A program made the translations under genes and the position numbers. DNA of 64,000 nucleotides from Streptomyces viridiviolaceus (lineage in GTDB: Bacteria > Actinomycetota > Actinomycetes > Streptomycetales > Streptomycetaceae): contig NZ_BMWA01000004.1 in NCBI RefSeq assembly GCF_014650995.1, positions 1 through 64,000 of the forward strand, written 5' to 3'. Positions 16,167 through 25,434 of the stretch are shown here, piece after piece; the stretch's first letter is position 1; each line of letters opens with the position of its first letter. The notes under the pieces are model-generated. The model ran no database searches. It worked only from the letters and a program-made list of their open reading frames with translations, and was not told where the DNA came from.

Positions 16167-18980
16167 ATGGGCATGCCAGCCATCGATTCGCACGTCGCAC
16201 TCCGGGGCCGCGGCAGAGAACTGGCCGCGTTGGAGCAGGTGCTCGCCACGGCGCGGTCGGGCAGCAGCGCGGTCCTGGTTCTGCGTGGTGAGGCAGGGAT
16301 CGGCAAGACCGCGTTGCTGGACTACGCAGCGGGCCGAGCCGTCGGGTTCCGTACCGTCGGCGTCGCGGGCATCGAGTCGGAAATGGAGCTTCCGTTCGCA
16401 GGCCTCCATCAGCTTTGCTCACCCATGCTGGGCCGGCTCGATCGGCTGCCCCCACCGCAGCGCCACGCACTCTCCGTAGCTTTCGGACTACGTGAGGGCG
16501 AGGCATCGAATCGGTTCCTGGTGGGCCTGGCGGTGATCGATCTGCTTGCCGGCGCCGCTGGTGACCGCCCGCTGGCCTGTCTCGTCGATGACGCGCAGTG
16601 GCTCGATGACGGATCCCTGCAGGTACTGGCGTTCGCCGCCAGGCGGCTGATGGCCGAACCGGTGGCCTTGATATTCGCCGTGCGGGACTCCTACGACGAT
16701 CGTGAGCTGGAGGGTCTGCCCGAGCTGACCGTCGAGGGCCTCGGCGAGCACGACGCACGAGCCCTGCTGACGTCCGCCGTCCGGGTGCCGCTCGACCCGC
16801 TGGTACGGGACCGGATCGTGGCCGAAGCACACGGCAACCCGATGGCCTTGTTGACCTTGCCACGCGCGCTCGCGCCTGCCGATCTCGCGGGCGGATTCTG
16901 GCTTCCCGGCACGCGCCCCGTGGAGAGGTGCCTGGAGGACGCCTTTCATCAGCAGTTCCGGTCACTGCCGCACGACAGCCAGCGGCTTCTGCTCAGCGCT
17001 GCTGCAGAGCCGACCGGAGACGTGGAGCTGCTGTGGCGTGCGGCCGGTCTGCAGAGAATCCCGGCGGACGCCGCAGTGCCGGCAGAAGTCGCAGGCCTGG
17101 TCGACTTCGGGGTCGGAGTGCGCTTCCACCATCCCCTGGTGCGCTCGGCCATCTACCAGAGGACGTCCGCGCCTGAACGCCGGGCGGCGCATCACGCACT
17201 GGCAGAGGCAACCGATCCCCGCGTTGATCCTGACCGCAGGGCGTGGCACCGCGCTCACGCCGCCTCCCGGCCCGACGAGAGGGTCGCCGCCGACCTGGAG
17301 CGCTCGGCCGAGCGGGCCCAAGGCAGGGGCGGCGCAGCTGCGGCAGCCTCCTTCCTGCGGCGGGCGACGGAGCTGACACCCGACCCCGCACGCCGCGTCG
17401 CCCGTGCACTGGCTGCAGCTCAGGCCCACATCGACGCCGGCGCAGCCGACCAGGCCGACAACCTGCTGGCAGCCGCGGAGGCCGGCCCACTGGACGACCT
17501 GCAGCAGGCCCGGCTCGAGCGGCTGCGAGCCCGGCTGGTGTTCTCCCGAGTACGCGGAGGGGGCGCGCCCCGGCTGCTGCTCGATGCTGCCCACCGGCTG
17601 GCGCCCCTCGACGCCGCCCTTGCCCGCGAAACTCTGCTGGAGGCGGTCGGCGCGGCGGTCTTCGCCGGTCGTCTGAGCAAGGGACCCGGGCAGCGGGAGG
17701 TGGCCCAGGCGGTTCGCGCCGGGCCGCCGCCTTCCTCACCGCCGCGGACGGTCGACATCCTCTTGGATGCCATGACCGGTTTGGTCATCGATGGCCACGC
17801 CGCCGGCGTCGACGCCCTCAGACGTGCGCTGCACACCGTCCGGCAGGAGCAGAGGTCCGGCCCGGCAGACGCGGAAAGGCACTGGTTGTGGCTGGCGTTC
17901 CGAGTGACACCCGAGCCTCTCGCTCCGGAGCTGTGGGACGACGAGGCCTGGCAGGAGCTGGCGACTGGCGCCGTCGGCATCGCCCGCGAAGCAGGTGCGC
18001 TCGCCGTCCTCCCGATGGCTCTGACCTATCAGGCCTGTTTCCACGCGCATGCCGGCGATCTCGACACGTCGGCGGCGTTGATCGACGAGGCGACGGCGAT
18101 CTCGGAGGCGACCGGCGGCACGCCCATGATGTACACGTCACTGGTGCTCGCTGCCTTGCGGGGACGGGAGTCTCAGGCGTTGGACCTCATCGCGAGCACC
18201 GTCGAGGAAGTGGTTTCGCGGGGCGAGGGACGCTCACTCGGTCTTGCCGAGTATGCGTATGCGGTGCTCTACAACGGCCTCGGCCGCTACGAGGACGCCC
18301 TGTCGGCCGCGAGGCGCGCGTGCCGGCACGAGGATCTGGGATTCTACGGCTGGGCGCTGGGCGAATTGATCGAGGCGTCCGTCCGCAGCGGGCACCCGGG
18401 AGCCGCCGTGCCCGCGCTGGAACAGCTCGCTGAAAGAACGCGCGCCAGTGGAACCAACTGGGCCCTTGGCGCGGAGGCTTCCTCGCGCGCGCTCCTGAGC
18501 GAGGACCGGGGCGACATCGCCGATGCGCTCTACCAGGAGGCGATCGAGCGTCTGGAACGATGCCGGGTCACCGTCCACCTGGCGCGCGCCCGCCTTTTGT
18601 ACGGCGAGTGGCTGCGCCGCCGGAACCGCCGCCAGGACAGTCGCGCACAACTGCGCTCCGCTCATGAGACGTTCAGCGGCATCGGAGCCGACGGCTTCGC
18701 CGAGCGTGCCCGCAGGGAGCTCATGGCGACCGGGGAGACCGTGCGCAAGCGAACGGTCGGCACCGGTGCAGAGCTCACCGGCCAGGAGGCCCAGATCGCC
18801 AGGCTGGCCAGAGACGGCCACACCAACGTCGAGATCGGCGCCCAGCTGTTCATCAGCCCCCGCACGGTGGAGTGGCACCTCGGCAACATCTTCGCCAAGC
18901 TCGGCATCAGGTCGCGCAGACAGCTCCGATCGGTCCTGTCAGCCCCGGCACAGGGGCCCCGGTGGCGTAACCGGCCGTGA
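16167..18980 (+). CDS. LAL-type LuxR-family ATP-binding regulator
   Basis: A 937-aa large regulator of the MalT/LAL type. The N-terminal AAA-like domain has Walker A GEAGIGKT at 41-48 and Walker B LACLVDDAQWLDD. A long TPR-like helical middle follows, and a C-terminal LuxR HTH (about 875-930) reads LTGQEAQIARLARDGHTN and SPRTVEWHLGNIFAKLGI. ATG 16167 follows GGAAAG. It is divergent from the epoxide hydrolase over a ~225-base gap; activation of that gene by an unknown ligand is plausible. Confidence 0.94.
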   Translation: MGMPAIDSHVALRGRGRELAALEQVLATARSGSSAVLVLRGEAGIGKTALLDYAAGRAVGFRTVGVAGIESEMELPFAGLHQLCSPMLGRLDRLPPPQRHALSVAFGLREGEASNRFLVGLAVIDLLAGAAGDRPLACLVDDAQWLDDGSLQVLAFAARRLMAEPVALIFAVRDSYDDRELEGLPELTVEGLGEHDARALLTSAVRVPLDPLVRDRIVAEAHGNPMALLTLPRALAPADLAGGFWLPGTRPVERCLEDAFHQQFRSLPHDSQRLLLSAAAEPTGDVELLWRAAGLQRIPADAAVPAEVAGLVDFGVGVRFHHPLVRSAIYQRTSAPERRAAHHALAEATDPRVDPDRRAWHRAHAASRPDERVAADLERSAERAQGRGGAAAAASFLRRATELTPDPARRVARALAAAQAHIDAGAADQADNLLAAAEAGPLDDLQQARLERLRARLVFSRVRGGGAPRLLLDAAHRLAPLDAALARETLLEAVGAAVFAGRLSKGPGQREVAQAVRAGPPPSSPPRTVDILLDAMTGLVIDGHAAGVDALRRALHTVRQEQRSGPADAERHWLWLAFRVTPEPLAPELWDDEAWQELATGAVGIAREAGALAVLPMALTYQACFHAHAGDLDTSAALIDEATAISEATGGTPMMYTSLVLAALRGRESQALDLIASTVEEVVSRGEGRSLGLAEYAYAVLYNGLGRYEDALSAARRACRHEDLGFYGWALGELIEASVRSGHPGAAVPALEQLAERTRASGTNWALGAEASSRALLSEDRGDIADALYQEAIERLERCRVTVHLARARLLYGEWLRRRNRRQDSRAQLRSAHETFSGIGADGFAERARRELMATGETVRKRTVGTGAELTGQEAQIARLARDGHTNVEIGAQLFISPRTVEWHLGNIFAKLGIRSRRQLRSVLSAPAQGPRWRNRP

Positions 18981-19195
18981 AGCAAGACCCAGCCAGAGCG
19001 TCGGCCCAAGGCTGGTGGTCCGCAGGCGCGTCGTGGGGTGGGTGCCGATCCGGTTTCAGCGCGTCTGGGCGCCCATTCGTCCGCTGAAAGCGCTGTGAGG
19101 GCGTCGTGAAACCCGGTGGGTGCAAGCTCCGTACCAGAACGAAGGCGACGCGAGCCCCACCCGGGGGCCGCGGAGAATCCAAGGAGCACACCACC

Positions 19196-19603
19196 ATGAC
19201 CATCACCCTCAGCGCCCAGGACAAGCTCACCCTCCGGACCGCCGCCTACGGCGCCGTCTCGCTCATGGCCGCCGCCGACGCCGCCGGCTCGCCCCACAAG
19301 GTCGCCACCCACGGCAGCATCGCCCTGGCCTCCGCGACCGGCCCGATCGGGCACGTGCTGGCCGAGAAGTCGAAGATCGAGAACCTGAACGGCAAGTCCG
19401 TGGCCGAACTCGCCGACCACGTGCTGCCGGCCCTGACCGCGGCCATGGTCCTGCTCAGGAAGCAGGACCCGGCCGAGGCCGAGAACTTCCGCAGCGTCGT
19501 CGGCGTCGCCGTCGAAGCAGCCGTCCGGGCCCGCACGGGCGAGCCCGGCCCCGCCATGGCCGAGATGAGCCGCAAGATCAGCGGAGCCCTCGCCGCCGCG
19601 TGA
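19196..19603 (+). CDS. Conserved hypothetical protein, 135 aa
   Basis: A 135-aa protein, likely soluble and all-helical: LTLRTAAYGAVSLMAAADA near the start and FRSVVGVAVEAAVRARTG near the end. No Cys and no membrane segment. ATG 19196 follows AAGGAG with good spacing and the codon bias is strong, so the gene is real. I recognise it only as a conserved Streptomyces protein of unknown function. It stands alone. Confidence 0.8.
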   Translation: MTITLSAQDKLTLRTAAYGAVSLMAAADAAGSPHKVATHGSIALASATGPIGHVLAEKSKIENLNGKSVAELADHVLPALTAAMVLLRKQDPAEAENFRSVVGVAVEAAVRARTGEPGPAMAEMSRKISGALAAA

Positions 19604-19754
19604 CCGGGTGCCGGGTCGTGACCGCCAGAGGTCATCCCGTTGAGGGCTTTCACACGCGAAGCCGTCCAGTACTCCCGCGAAGTCCGTTCCCGGCTTCGGA
19701 GTTCCGAAGGCGAGGCTCCGGTGGTCGCCGGGTCGTCCTGAGGCGGCGTGCCCT

Positions 19755-22700
19755 CTATGTCCCCGCGTGGACGTACGCCGCCCACAGGTGCGGGCGGTCG
19801 GGGACGCGGCGGCGCAGTTGGCGGACCGTGTCGTGCAGGGCGTAGGCGGCGCCGGGGGTGCCGGCGGCTGTCGTACGCCGGTAGAAGTCGCGGGTCATGT
19901 GGTCCGCGTGGATGCTGTCGATCTCCCACAGGGTGCCGACCGCGGTGGGGAAGCCGGCCAGCAGGAAGGAGCTCGTGATGTGGATGGCCTCGTCCGTGAG
20001 GCGTTCGGCGGTGCGTGCGGTGCCGCAGGCCGCCAGGAAGGCGAGCTGCGCCGAGCGCGGGCGGGTCCGGCAGATCTCCAGGACCGACACCGGCTCGCCG
20101 CCGGGCAGGTGCAGCAGGGCGCCGGAGGGCTCCGTCGGGTCGGTGGCCGCGTGGCAGCCGAAGTGGGCCCACGTGGCCTCGTGCAGCGCGGTGAGCACGG
20201 CCTGCCGGGTGGCTGCCGGGCCGACCAGCGGCGGGCGCGCGCCGAGGAGTTCGGCGGCGTAGGCGGCGGCCGCCGCGACGCCGGGCAGGTCGTCCTCGGG
20301 CGCGGCGACCAGGAGGGCGCCGCCGTGGTCGGCCGCGTCACGCCGCCGGGCGCGGGCACGGGCGTACGCCAGGGTCTGCAGGCCCGGGACGTACGACGAG
20401 ACCACGGTGTCGAGCGCGGCCCCGCAGCCGTCGAGCGCGCAGTCGGGTGCCGTGCACTGGGCCGCGTGCAGCGGCAGGGTGTTGAAGGGCCCGGTCGGGA
20501 CCCACCAGATGCGCGGCCACTCGCCGTGCCGGGGGACGGGGTCCGCCGACCCGGCCAGCTCCAGCACCGGGCGCACGATCTTGTGCCAGGTCCACGCCAG
20601 CGTCTCGCGGACCGTGTTGCCTGCGGCGACGAGCCGGAGCGGGGAGGGTCTGGCGGTGCCCTGCGCGTTGATGGCGTCGACCGCATCGCGCAGCCGCCGC
20701 GCCGTGTCGGCGATCTCGTCGGCCCCGGCGTCCAGGGGCAGGGCGGTGATCGACCGGTGCGTGACGACGAGGGCGTGGCACGAGCGCCGGCCGTGGTTGA
20801 GGACCACGACGGGACCGTCGGCCGCGAGGGCGCGCAGCTCCTCGGCGGTGAGCGGGCGCAGGAAGCCTTCGAAGCCGGGCCGGGTGCGGATGCGCCGTAC
20901 GACGTCGTCGAGTTCGTTGGATGCGCGCAGGCCGGCGAGCCGGGCCCACTCGGCGTCACCGGCGGCGGACGTCTCGGGCCGCGCTTCGAGCTGCTCGGTC
21001 AGCCGCTCGAACTCGTCCGCCAGCGCGGGGTGCGCCGAGCGCAGGTCGCCGATGTCGGCGCGGGCCTCGATCCGCCGGGCCAGCAGCAGACCGCGGCCGC
21101 GTTCCAGCAGTTCGGCGGCGCGGTCGACGTCGGGTCCTTCGGCCGTCCGCGCGAGGACACCCGGCCCGGGCGCGCTGTCCCCCGCCTCGGCCCCGCGCGG
21201 TGCCTGTTCCGGGGTCGCCGGTCGGGCGGGGAGCTCGCGGCCGACGAGGTGGTTGAGGACCAGCTCGACGATCGACCGGATGTCCCCCTCGAACGTCGAC
21301 AGACCGTGCTCCGCGGACGCCTGGTCGCTACCCCGGTCCGTGATGCCCGCCATGGCCTCGACGCCCGCTTCGAGATGGGCCAGGGCGAGGTCGACCCGGG
21401 GCTGCTCCCGGCCCAGCTCACCGGCTGCGGCACCGATCTCGCCGTGAGCCCGTACCCACACCGGGATCGCGGGATCACGCCACGCCGCGGGGTCCGCGAT
21501 GCCGTCGAGGCGTGCCCGGACGGGCGCGAGGAGGGCGGTGAGGAAGTCCTCCGGGGTGGCGGGGGCGCCCTGGGGCCGGGGGGCGCCCGTGGTGGTCGTG
21601 ACCTCCGGGAGGCGGCCCCGTCCGATGAGGTCGAGGAACATGCGCATCGTGGCGCCCACGTCGACCGGGGCTCCCCGGGGCGTCTCCTCCGACAGGACGC
21701 GGCTCAGCTCGTCCGCCTCGGCCAGCAGGGCCTGGGCCCGCTCCGGTTCGGTGGCGCGCAGTGCGACGGACCGCTGCGCGAGTGCCCGGGCGAGCGTCAT
21801 GGCGGTCATCGGCCGCATCGGGTGCCCGGCGTGGCACTTGGCGAAGGTCTCCCGGCACTGGTCGAGCACGGCGTCGCCGAGGTCCGGGCGGGGGCCGCCG
21901 CCGGGGCCGACGGTCTCCACCAGGTCGACGTAGGCGTCGCCCATCAGGTCGTACCGGACCAGGCCGTCCCCCGCGGGCGCGGCGCGTATGACGTCCCGCA
22001 TCCTGCGGGCGATCCGCCGGGCCCGTTCCAGCTGGGCCGGTTCGTGGCCGAAGAGGTAGTTCTGCAGGGCGCTGTGGAGCTCGGTACGTGCCGACAGGAC
22101 CTCCTTGTCGGTCTCGGACAGCGTTGGATCGCCGGGCCGGGGCTCCCCTTCGGCCGCCGGGATGCCGGGCGTGCCCGCCGCCGAGGCGAGCAGGGCCGCC
22201 GCCTCGCGCGCGCCCTCCGCGTCGAAGCTGACGGACGACAGGGTGGTGAGCGCGTCCGCGAGCATCCGGTGGAACTCGCCCGGCAGGTCGGCGGCGTGGG
22301 AGCGGGCGTAGCGCAGCAGCTCGACGACCTCCGCGAGGGATGCGGGGTCGGCGCGGTCGGCGGAGCGGGCGGACAGGGCGCCGCCGAGCACGGCGGCCAG
22401 GTAGGGGCGCACGGTGGCGTCGTCCTCGTCGAGACCGTCGAAGAGCTCCCGGACGATCCCGATGTCGGCGTCGAGGGTCTCGCGGCCGTCGAGGCGGACG
22501 TCGTCCATGCGCGTCAGCAGCTCCGCCATCGTGCGCAGTTCGTCGTCGTCCGGGCCGCCCGGACCTTCCTCGCCACCGGTGGTGACCGCCATGAGGGCGA
22601 CGGGCAGGGCGGCCTCGAACAGGCCCCGCCGCAGCAGGTCCGGCGCCGGGAAACCGCCCGGAGCGCCGGCCGCGGCCTCCTCGGTCAGTTCGCGGGACTC

Positions 22701-24128
22701 CGCCGCGTACAGGTCCGCGCGGGCGGGTGCGGTGCTCCGCAGCGCCTGGGCCCGCGCCCCGGTGAGCGCGGCCAGTACGGCGACGTAGGCGTGGCGGTGG
22801 GGCCGGCCGGCGGGGAGGGCGGCGAGGGCGGTGCGGTAGCGGGCGATCCGCTCGTCGGAGGAGTCGTCGGGCCGGAAGCCGGCGGCCAGGGCGACGATCT
22901 CCAGGTCGATGTCGACCGGGCCGCCGGCACGTGCGGCGCGCTCCCGGCCCCGCTCGGCGTAGTGCCGCAGCAGCGGCCGGAGCCGCTCCAGGTCGGCGGG
23001 ATCGTCGCTCCGGCTCAGCTCCTCCAGCTCCCGGTACGCGGCGAGGGTCTCGCGGAGCTCGCCGCTCACCGCCCCGACGGAGTCGAGCAGTTCCACGGCC
23101 TCGACGGCCGCCGCCTCGTCCTCGCGCTCCCTCGCGAAGGCCGCGAGCGCCTTGCCGAGCGCGGCGGTGACCTGGGGGCGTGCGGGGTGGCCGACGGGGG
23201 TGGCGGCCAGGGCGGCACGCAGTCGCCGTACGGCGCAGGCGATGCGGCCCGCGTCGTGCTCGGCACCGCCCGCGTCGGCGATGGCCGCGCCGACGCGCAG
23301 GTCGCGTTCGCCGGGCCAGGCGAGCGGCTGGGCGTCCAGCAGACGCAGGAAGCGCAGCCCTTCGGCGGTGTCCGGGGTGAGCGCGCCGTCCGGTGCGGCC
23401 GCGACCAGCCGTTCGACGAGGGCGAGCCGGGGCGTGCCGAGCAGCCGTGCCGCGTCCACCACCGTGCGCAGGGCGGCCGCGGCGGCGGTCCGCGCCCCGT
23501 CGGGATCGAACAGGCCCGGTCCGGCGGAGGCGAGCCGCGTGCACACCGCCCTGCCGTACCGGGCCGCCGCGGCCAGCGCGTCCGGCTCCGCGGCCAGCCG
23601 GAAGCGCGTCAGGTGGAGTTCGTGGGCGTGGAGCGCCAGCTCCACGAAGCCCACGTGGTCGTCGGCCCGGACGTACTCGAACGAGGTGTCCGACCAGGCG
23701 AGCGCGGTCTCGAGAGCGGTGACGCTCTCCTGCTGGGGCCCGTTGACCACGGCGTCGGCGTACGCCGAGCTCATCAGGTGGGCGAACCGTGCGTCGTGGG
23801 ACGGATCGGCGGGGTCGAAGCCCTCCAGGAGGGCCTCGGGGAACCGGGCTTCCTCGGACAGGCGCGGGGCCAGGAAGCCGAACGTGCCGGACACGACCGC
23901 CAGGTTCTGCGCCGCGTCGGGGTCCTCGGCGCCCTGGTGGCGGCACCAGAAGGTCCAGAGGACGGCGGCGACCGAGTCCAGGTCGACCTGCCCCTCGGGC
24001 GAGGGCGCGGCCTCCCGCAGCAGGGCCAGCGCGTCGGCCACCGCGTCCTGACCGCGCAGGGCCGCGGGGTCGCGGGCGTCCTGAGCGGTGACGACGCGTG
24101 CGACCACTCGTTCCCGGAGCTCGGACAT
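19755..24128 (-). CDS. CHAT-domain (caspase-like) protease with long helical repeat region
   Basis: A 1457-aa protein. The C-terminal ~290 residues are a CHAT domain: catalytic His1326 in WAHFGCHAATDP and Cys1368 in AFLAACGTART, followed by the typical SSFLLAGFPTAVGTLW. Residues ~1-1150 are Ala/Arg/Leu-rich helices resembling degenerate TPRs (for example LELGRARELLERG-like patterns near the CHAT boundary). CHAT proteases paired with TPRs work in bacterial cell-death and immune systems such as gRAMP-associated Csx29, so this is a candidate sensor-protease; the target is unknown. ATG 24128 follows TAGGAG, though closely spaced. It is divergent from two small genes, one encoding a membrane protein. 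Confidence 0.85.
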   Translation of the reverse strand: MSELRERVVARVVTAQDARDPAALRGQDAVADALALLREAAPSPEGQVDLDSVAAVLWTFWCRHQGAEDPDAAQNLAVVSGTFGFLAPRLSEEARFPEALLEGFDPADPSHDARFAHLMSSAYADAVVNGPQQESVTALETALAWSDTSFEYVRADDHVGFVELALHAHELHLTRFRLAAEPDALAAAARYGRAVCTRLASAGPGLFDPDGARTAAAAALRTVVDAARLLGTPRLALVERLVAAAPDGALTPDTAEGLRFLRLLDAQPLAWPGERDLRVGAAIADAGGAEHDAGRIACAVRRLRAALAATPVGHPARPQVTAALGKALAAFAREREDEAAAVEAVELLDSVGAVSGELRETLAAYRELEELSRSDDPADLERLRPLLRHYAERGRERAARAGGPVDIDLEIVALAAGFRPDDSSDERIARYRTALAALPAGRPHRHAYVAVLAALTGARAQALRSTAPARADLYAAESRELTEEAAAGAPGGFPAPDLLRRGLFEAALPVALMAVTTGGEEGPGGPDDDELRTMAELLTRMDDVRLDGRETLDADIGIVRELFDGLDEDDATVRPYLAAVLGGALSARSADRADPASLAEVVELLRYARSHAADLPGEFHRMLADALTTLSSVSFDAEGAREAAALLASAAGTPGIPAAEGEPRPGDPTLSETDKEVLSARTELHSALQNYLFGHEPAQLERARRIARRMRDVIRAAPAGDGLVRYDLMGDAYVDLVETVGPGGGPRPDLGDAVLDQCRETFAKCHAGHPMRPMTAMTLARALAQRSVALRATEPERAQALLAEADELSRVLSEETPRGAPVDVGATMRMFLDLIGRGRLPEVTTTTGAPRPQGAPATPEDFLTALLAPVRARLDGIADPAAWRDPAIPVWVRAHGEIGAAAGELGREQPRVDLALAHLEAGVEAMAGITDRGSDQASAEHGLSTFEGDIRSIVELVLNHLVGRELPARPATPEQAPRGAEAGDSAPGPGVLARTAEGPDVDRAAELLERGRGLLLARRIEARADIGDLRSAHPALADEFERLTEQLEARPETSAAGDAEWARLAGLRASNELDDVVRRIRTRPGFEGFLRPLTAEELRALAADGPVVVLNHGRRSCHALVVTHRSITALPLDAGADEIADTARRLRDAVDAINAQGTARPSPLRLVAAGNTVRETLAWTWHKIVRPVLELAGSADPVPRHGEWPRIWWVPTGPFNTLPLHAAQCTAPDCALDGCGAALDTVVSSYVPGLQTLAYARARARRRDAADHGGALLVAAPEDDLPGVAAAAAYAAELLGARPPLVGPAATRQAVLTALHEATWAHFGCHAATDPTEPSGALLHLPGGEPVSVLEICRTRPRSAQLAFLAACGTARTAERLTDEAIHITSSFLLAGFPTAVGTLWEIDSIHADHMTRDFYRRTTAAGTPGAAYALHDTVRQLRRRVPDRPHLWAAYVHAGT

Positions 24129-24142
24129 CGCTCCTACATTAG

Positions 24143-24159
24143 TCTGACTGACTGTCAGA
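24143..24159. promoter_or_regulatory. Dyad in the CHAT/membrane-protein divergent promoter
   Basis: TCTGAC at 24143-24148 and GTCAGA at 24154-24159 form perfect 6-bp arms around five bases. It lies midway in the 66-base gap between two divergent starts, where a repressor would control both directions. Confidence 0.5.
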
Positions 24160-24194
24160 GGACGTTGTTTCTCCGGGCATTCAGGGAGGCCGCC

Positions 24195-24581
24195 GTGGGG
24201 GCCGGGGCAAAAGCGCGCAGGGTGTACGAGGGCGCCGTGGAATACCTGTGCCGCAATGTCGAGGAGTTGCGCCCGCTGGTCGCCCCCACCGTCTGGGAGT
24301 CGGCCTTCCCGGTCGTACGGGACGCGGACCCGGCCGGCACCGAGTGGCGGGACGCCGTGCGCGCCCTGCACGACGCGGTCGAGTCGGCCGGGGTCCCGAA
24401 CGGGCTCGGCCTGCCCGCCACCATGGGCGTGGGCGACTGGCCGGGCGCCCCCACCCCGCAGTCGGCCGGCTGGGTCTGTCCCACGCGCCGCTGCGCCCGG
24501 GTCGAGCTGCGGGACGCGGCCGCGGCGCCCACCCCGGTCTGCGACCTGGGCGGGGGACCGATGCGCCTGGTGGACGGCTGA
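24195..24581 (+). CDS. Small protein with C-terminal Cys motif, CHAT-linked
   Basis: A 128-aa protein. The N-terminal half is helical (RRVYEGAVEYLCRNVEELR). The C-terminus has WVCPTRRCARVEL and, 15 residues on, PVCDLGGGPMRLV: a C-x4-C-x15-C pattern like part of a zinc ribbon, with a fourth ligand not obvious. GTG 24195 follows AGGGAGG at good spacing; the longer frame runs back through the divergent promoter. It is followed after five bases by the membrane gene, so the two form an operon. No known function. Confidence 0.75.
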   Translation: MGAGAKARRVYEGAVEYLCRNVEELRPLVAPTVWESAFPVVRDADPAGTEWRDAVRALHDAVESAGVPNGLGLPATMGVGDWPGAPTPQSAGWVCPTRRCARVELRDAAAAPTPVCDLGGGPMRLVDG

Positions 24582-24586
24582 CGCCT

Positions 24587-25405
24587 GTGGGCCTGCTCAT
24601 CGAGCTGCAGAAGCGCATACCCGACGGGTGGTTCCTGCGCCGGCTCCTGCCCGCCGCGCTGTTCGTCGTGGTCGCGGTCGTCGGCGGCGGGGAGCTGGGC
24701 CACAGCCACTGGAACGACGTCGCTCTCGCCCGCGAGCGGATCGCCGCCGCACTGCGCACGGGCGGCGGTCTCTCCGCGGACGCCGTCGCCTCGGTCGTGC
24801 TCTTCGCGGTGCCGGTGGTGGGGGCCGCGTTCGCGGTGCCGTACGCCGCGGCCGCCATCGGGGCACTGGCGTCCGGGGCCTGGCCGTGGTGGCTGCAGCC
24901 GGCGGGCCGGCGGCTGAAGGCGTGGCGGACCCGGCGCTGGGTGGAGCCGGACACCCTGGCCAGGGACTCCGTGCGGGCACGCGCCGCGGGTCACGCGCTG
25001 CGCGCCGACCGGCTCGACGCGCGGGCGGCCCGCGCCCGAACCGCAGGGCCACCCCAGTCACCGACCTGGTCGGGTGACCGGCTCCGTCTCACCGAGGCGA
25101 ACATCAGGAGGGGGACCGGCGGGGACGTCGTCAGCGGCTGGACCGCACTCCTCCTGGGAGCCGCCGATCCGCCCCGCGCCGCGCTCGCCGAGGCCCGTGA
25201 CGCCTACGACGCGGCCTGCGAGGCCCTCGCCTGGAGCGCGGCGTTCACGGTCCTCGGCGCCTGGTGGTGGCCCGCGGCCCCGGTCGGCGTCCTCCTCGGC
25301 CTGGCCTCCTGGCGCTCGCTGCGCCACGCCGTGCAGGCGCTGTGCCGCACGACGGAGGCGGCGTTCGTCCTGCGGGAGACGGCCCCGCCGCCCGCACAGC
25401 CCTGA
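24587..25405 (+). CDS. Hypothetical membrane protein, CHAT-linked
   Basis: A 272-aa protein with hydrophobic segments at about residues 18-35 (LLPAALFVVVAVVGGG), 65-95 (VVLFAVPVVGAAFAVPYA) and 215-245 (AAFTVLGAWWW, PVGVLLGLASW). A charged Arg/Ala-rich region of about 110 residues lies between them, probably cytoplasmic. GTG 24587 is five bases after the upstream stop. In the context of a CHAT protease, a membrane partner could be the effector or the protease target; this is inference only. I do not recognise the family. Confidence 0.7.
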   Translation: MGLLIELQKRIPDGWFLRRLLPAALFVVVAVVGGGELGHSHWNDVALARERIAAALRTGGGLSADAVASVVLFAVPVVGAAFAVPYAAAAIGALASGAWPWWLQPAGRRLKAWRTRRWVEPDTLARDSVRARAAGHALRADRLDARAARARTAGPPQSPTWSGDRLRLTEANIRRGTGGDVVSGWTALLLGAADPPRAALAEARDAYDAACEALAWSAAFTVLGAWWWPAAPVGVLLGLASWRSLRHAVQALCRTTEAAFVLRETAPPPAQP

Positions 25406-25434
25406 GGCGGACCGTGCGGCCCGCCTCAGGCGGG
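25402..25434. terminator. Bidirectional hairpin between convergent genes
   Basis: CTGAGGCGG at 25402-25410 pairs perfectly with CCGCCTCAG at 25421-25429, and an alternative CCCGCC/GGCGGG stem overlaps it. The arms include the stop codons of both converging genes. Confidence 0.65.

Noticed and set aside
19767..24581. Plus-strand frame of ~1600 codons opposite the CHAT gene
   Set aside because: A GC-driven antisense frame with Gly/Arg-rich composition. Only its last 129 codons, beyond the CHAT start, are a real gene.
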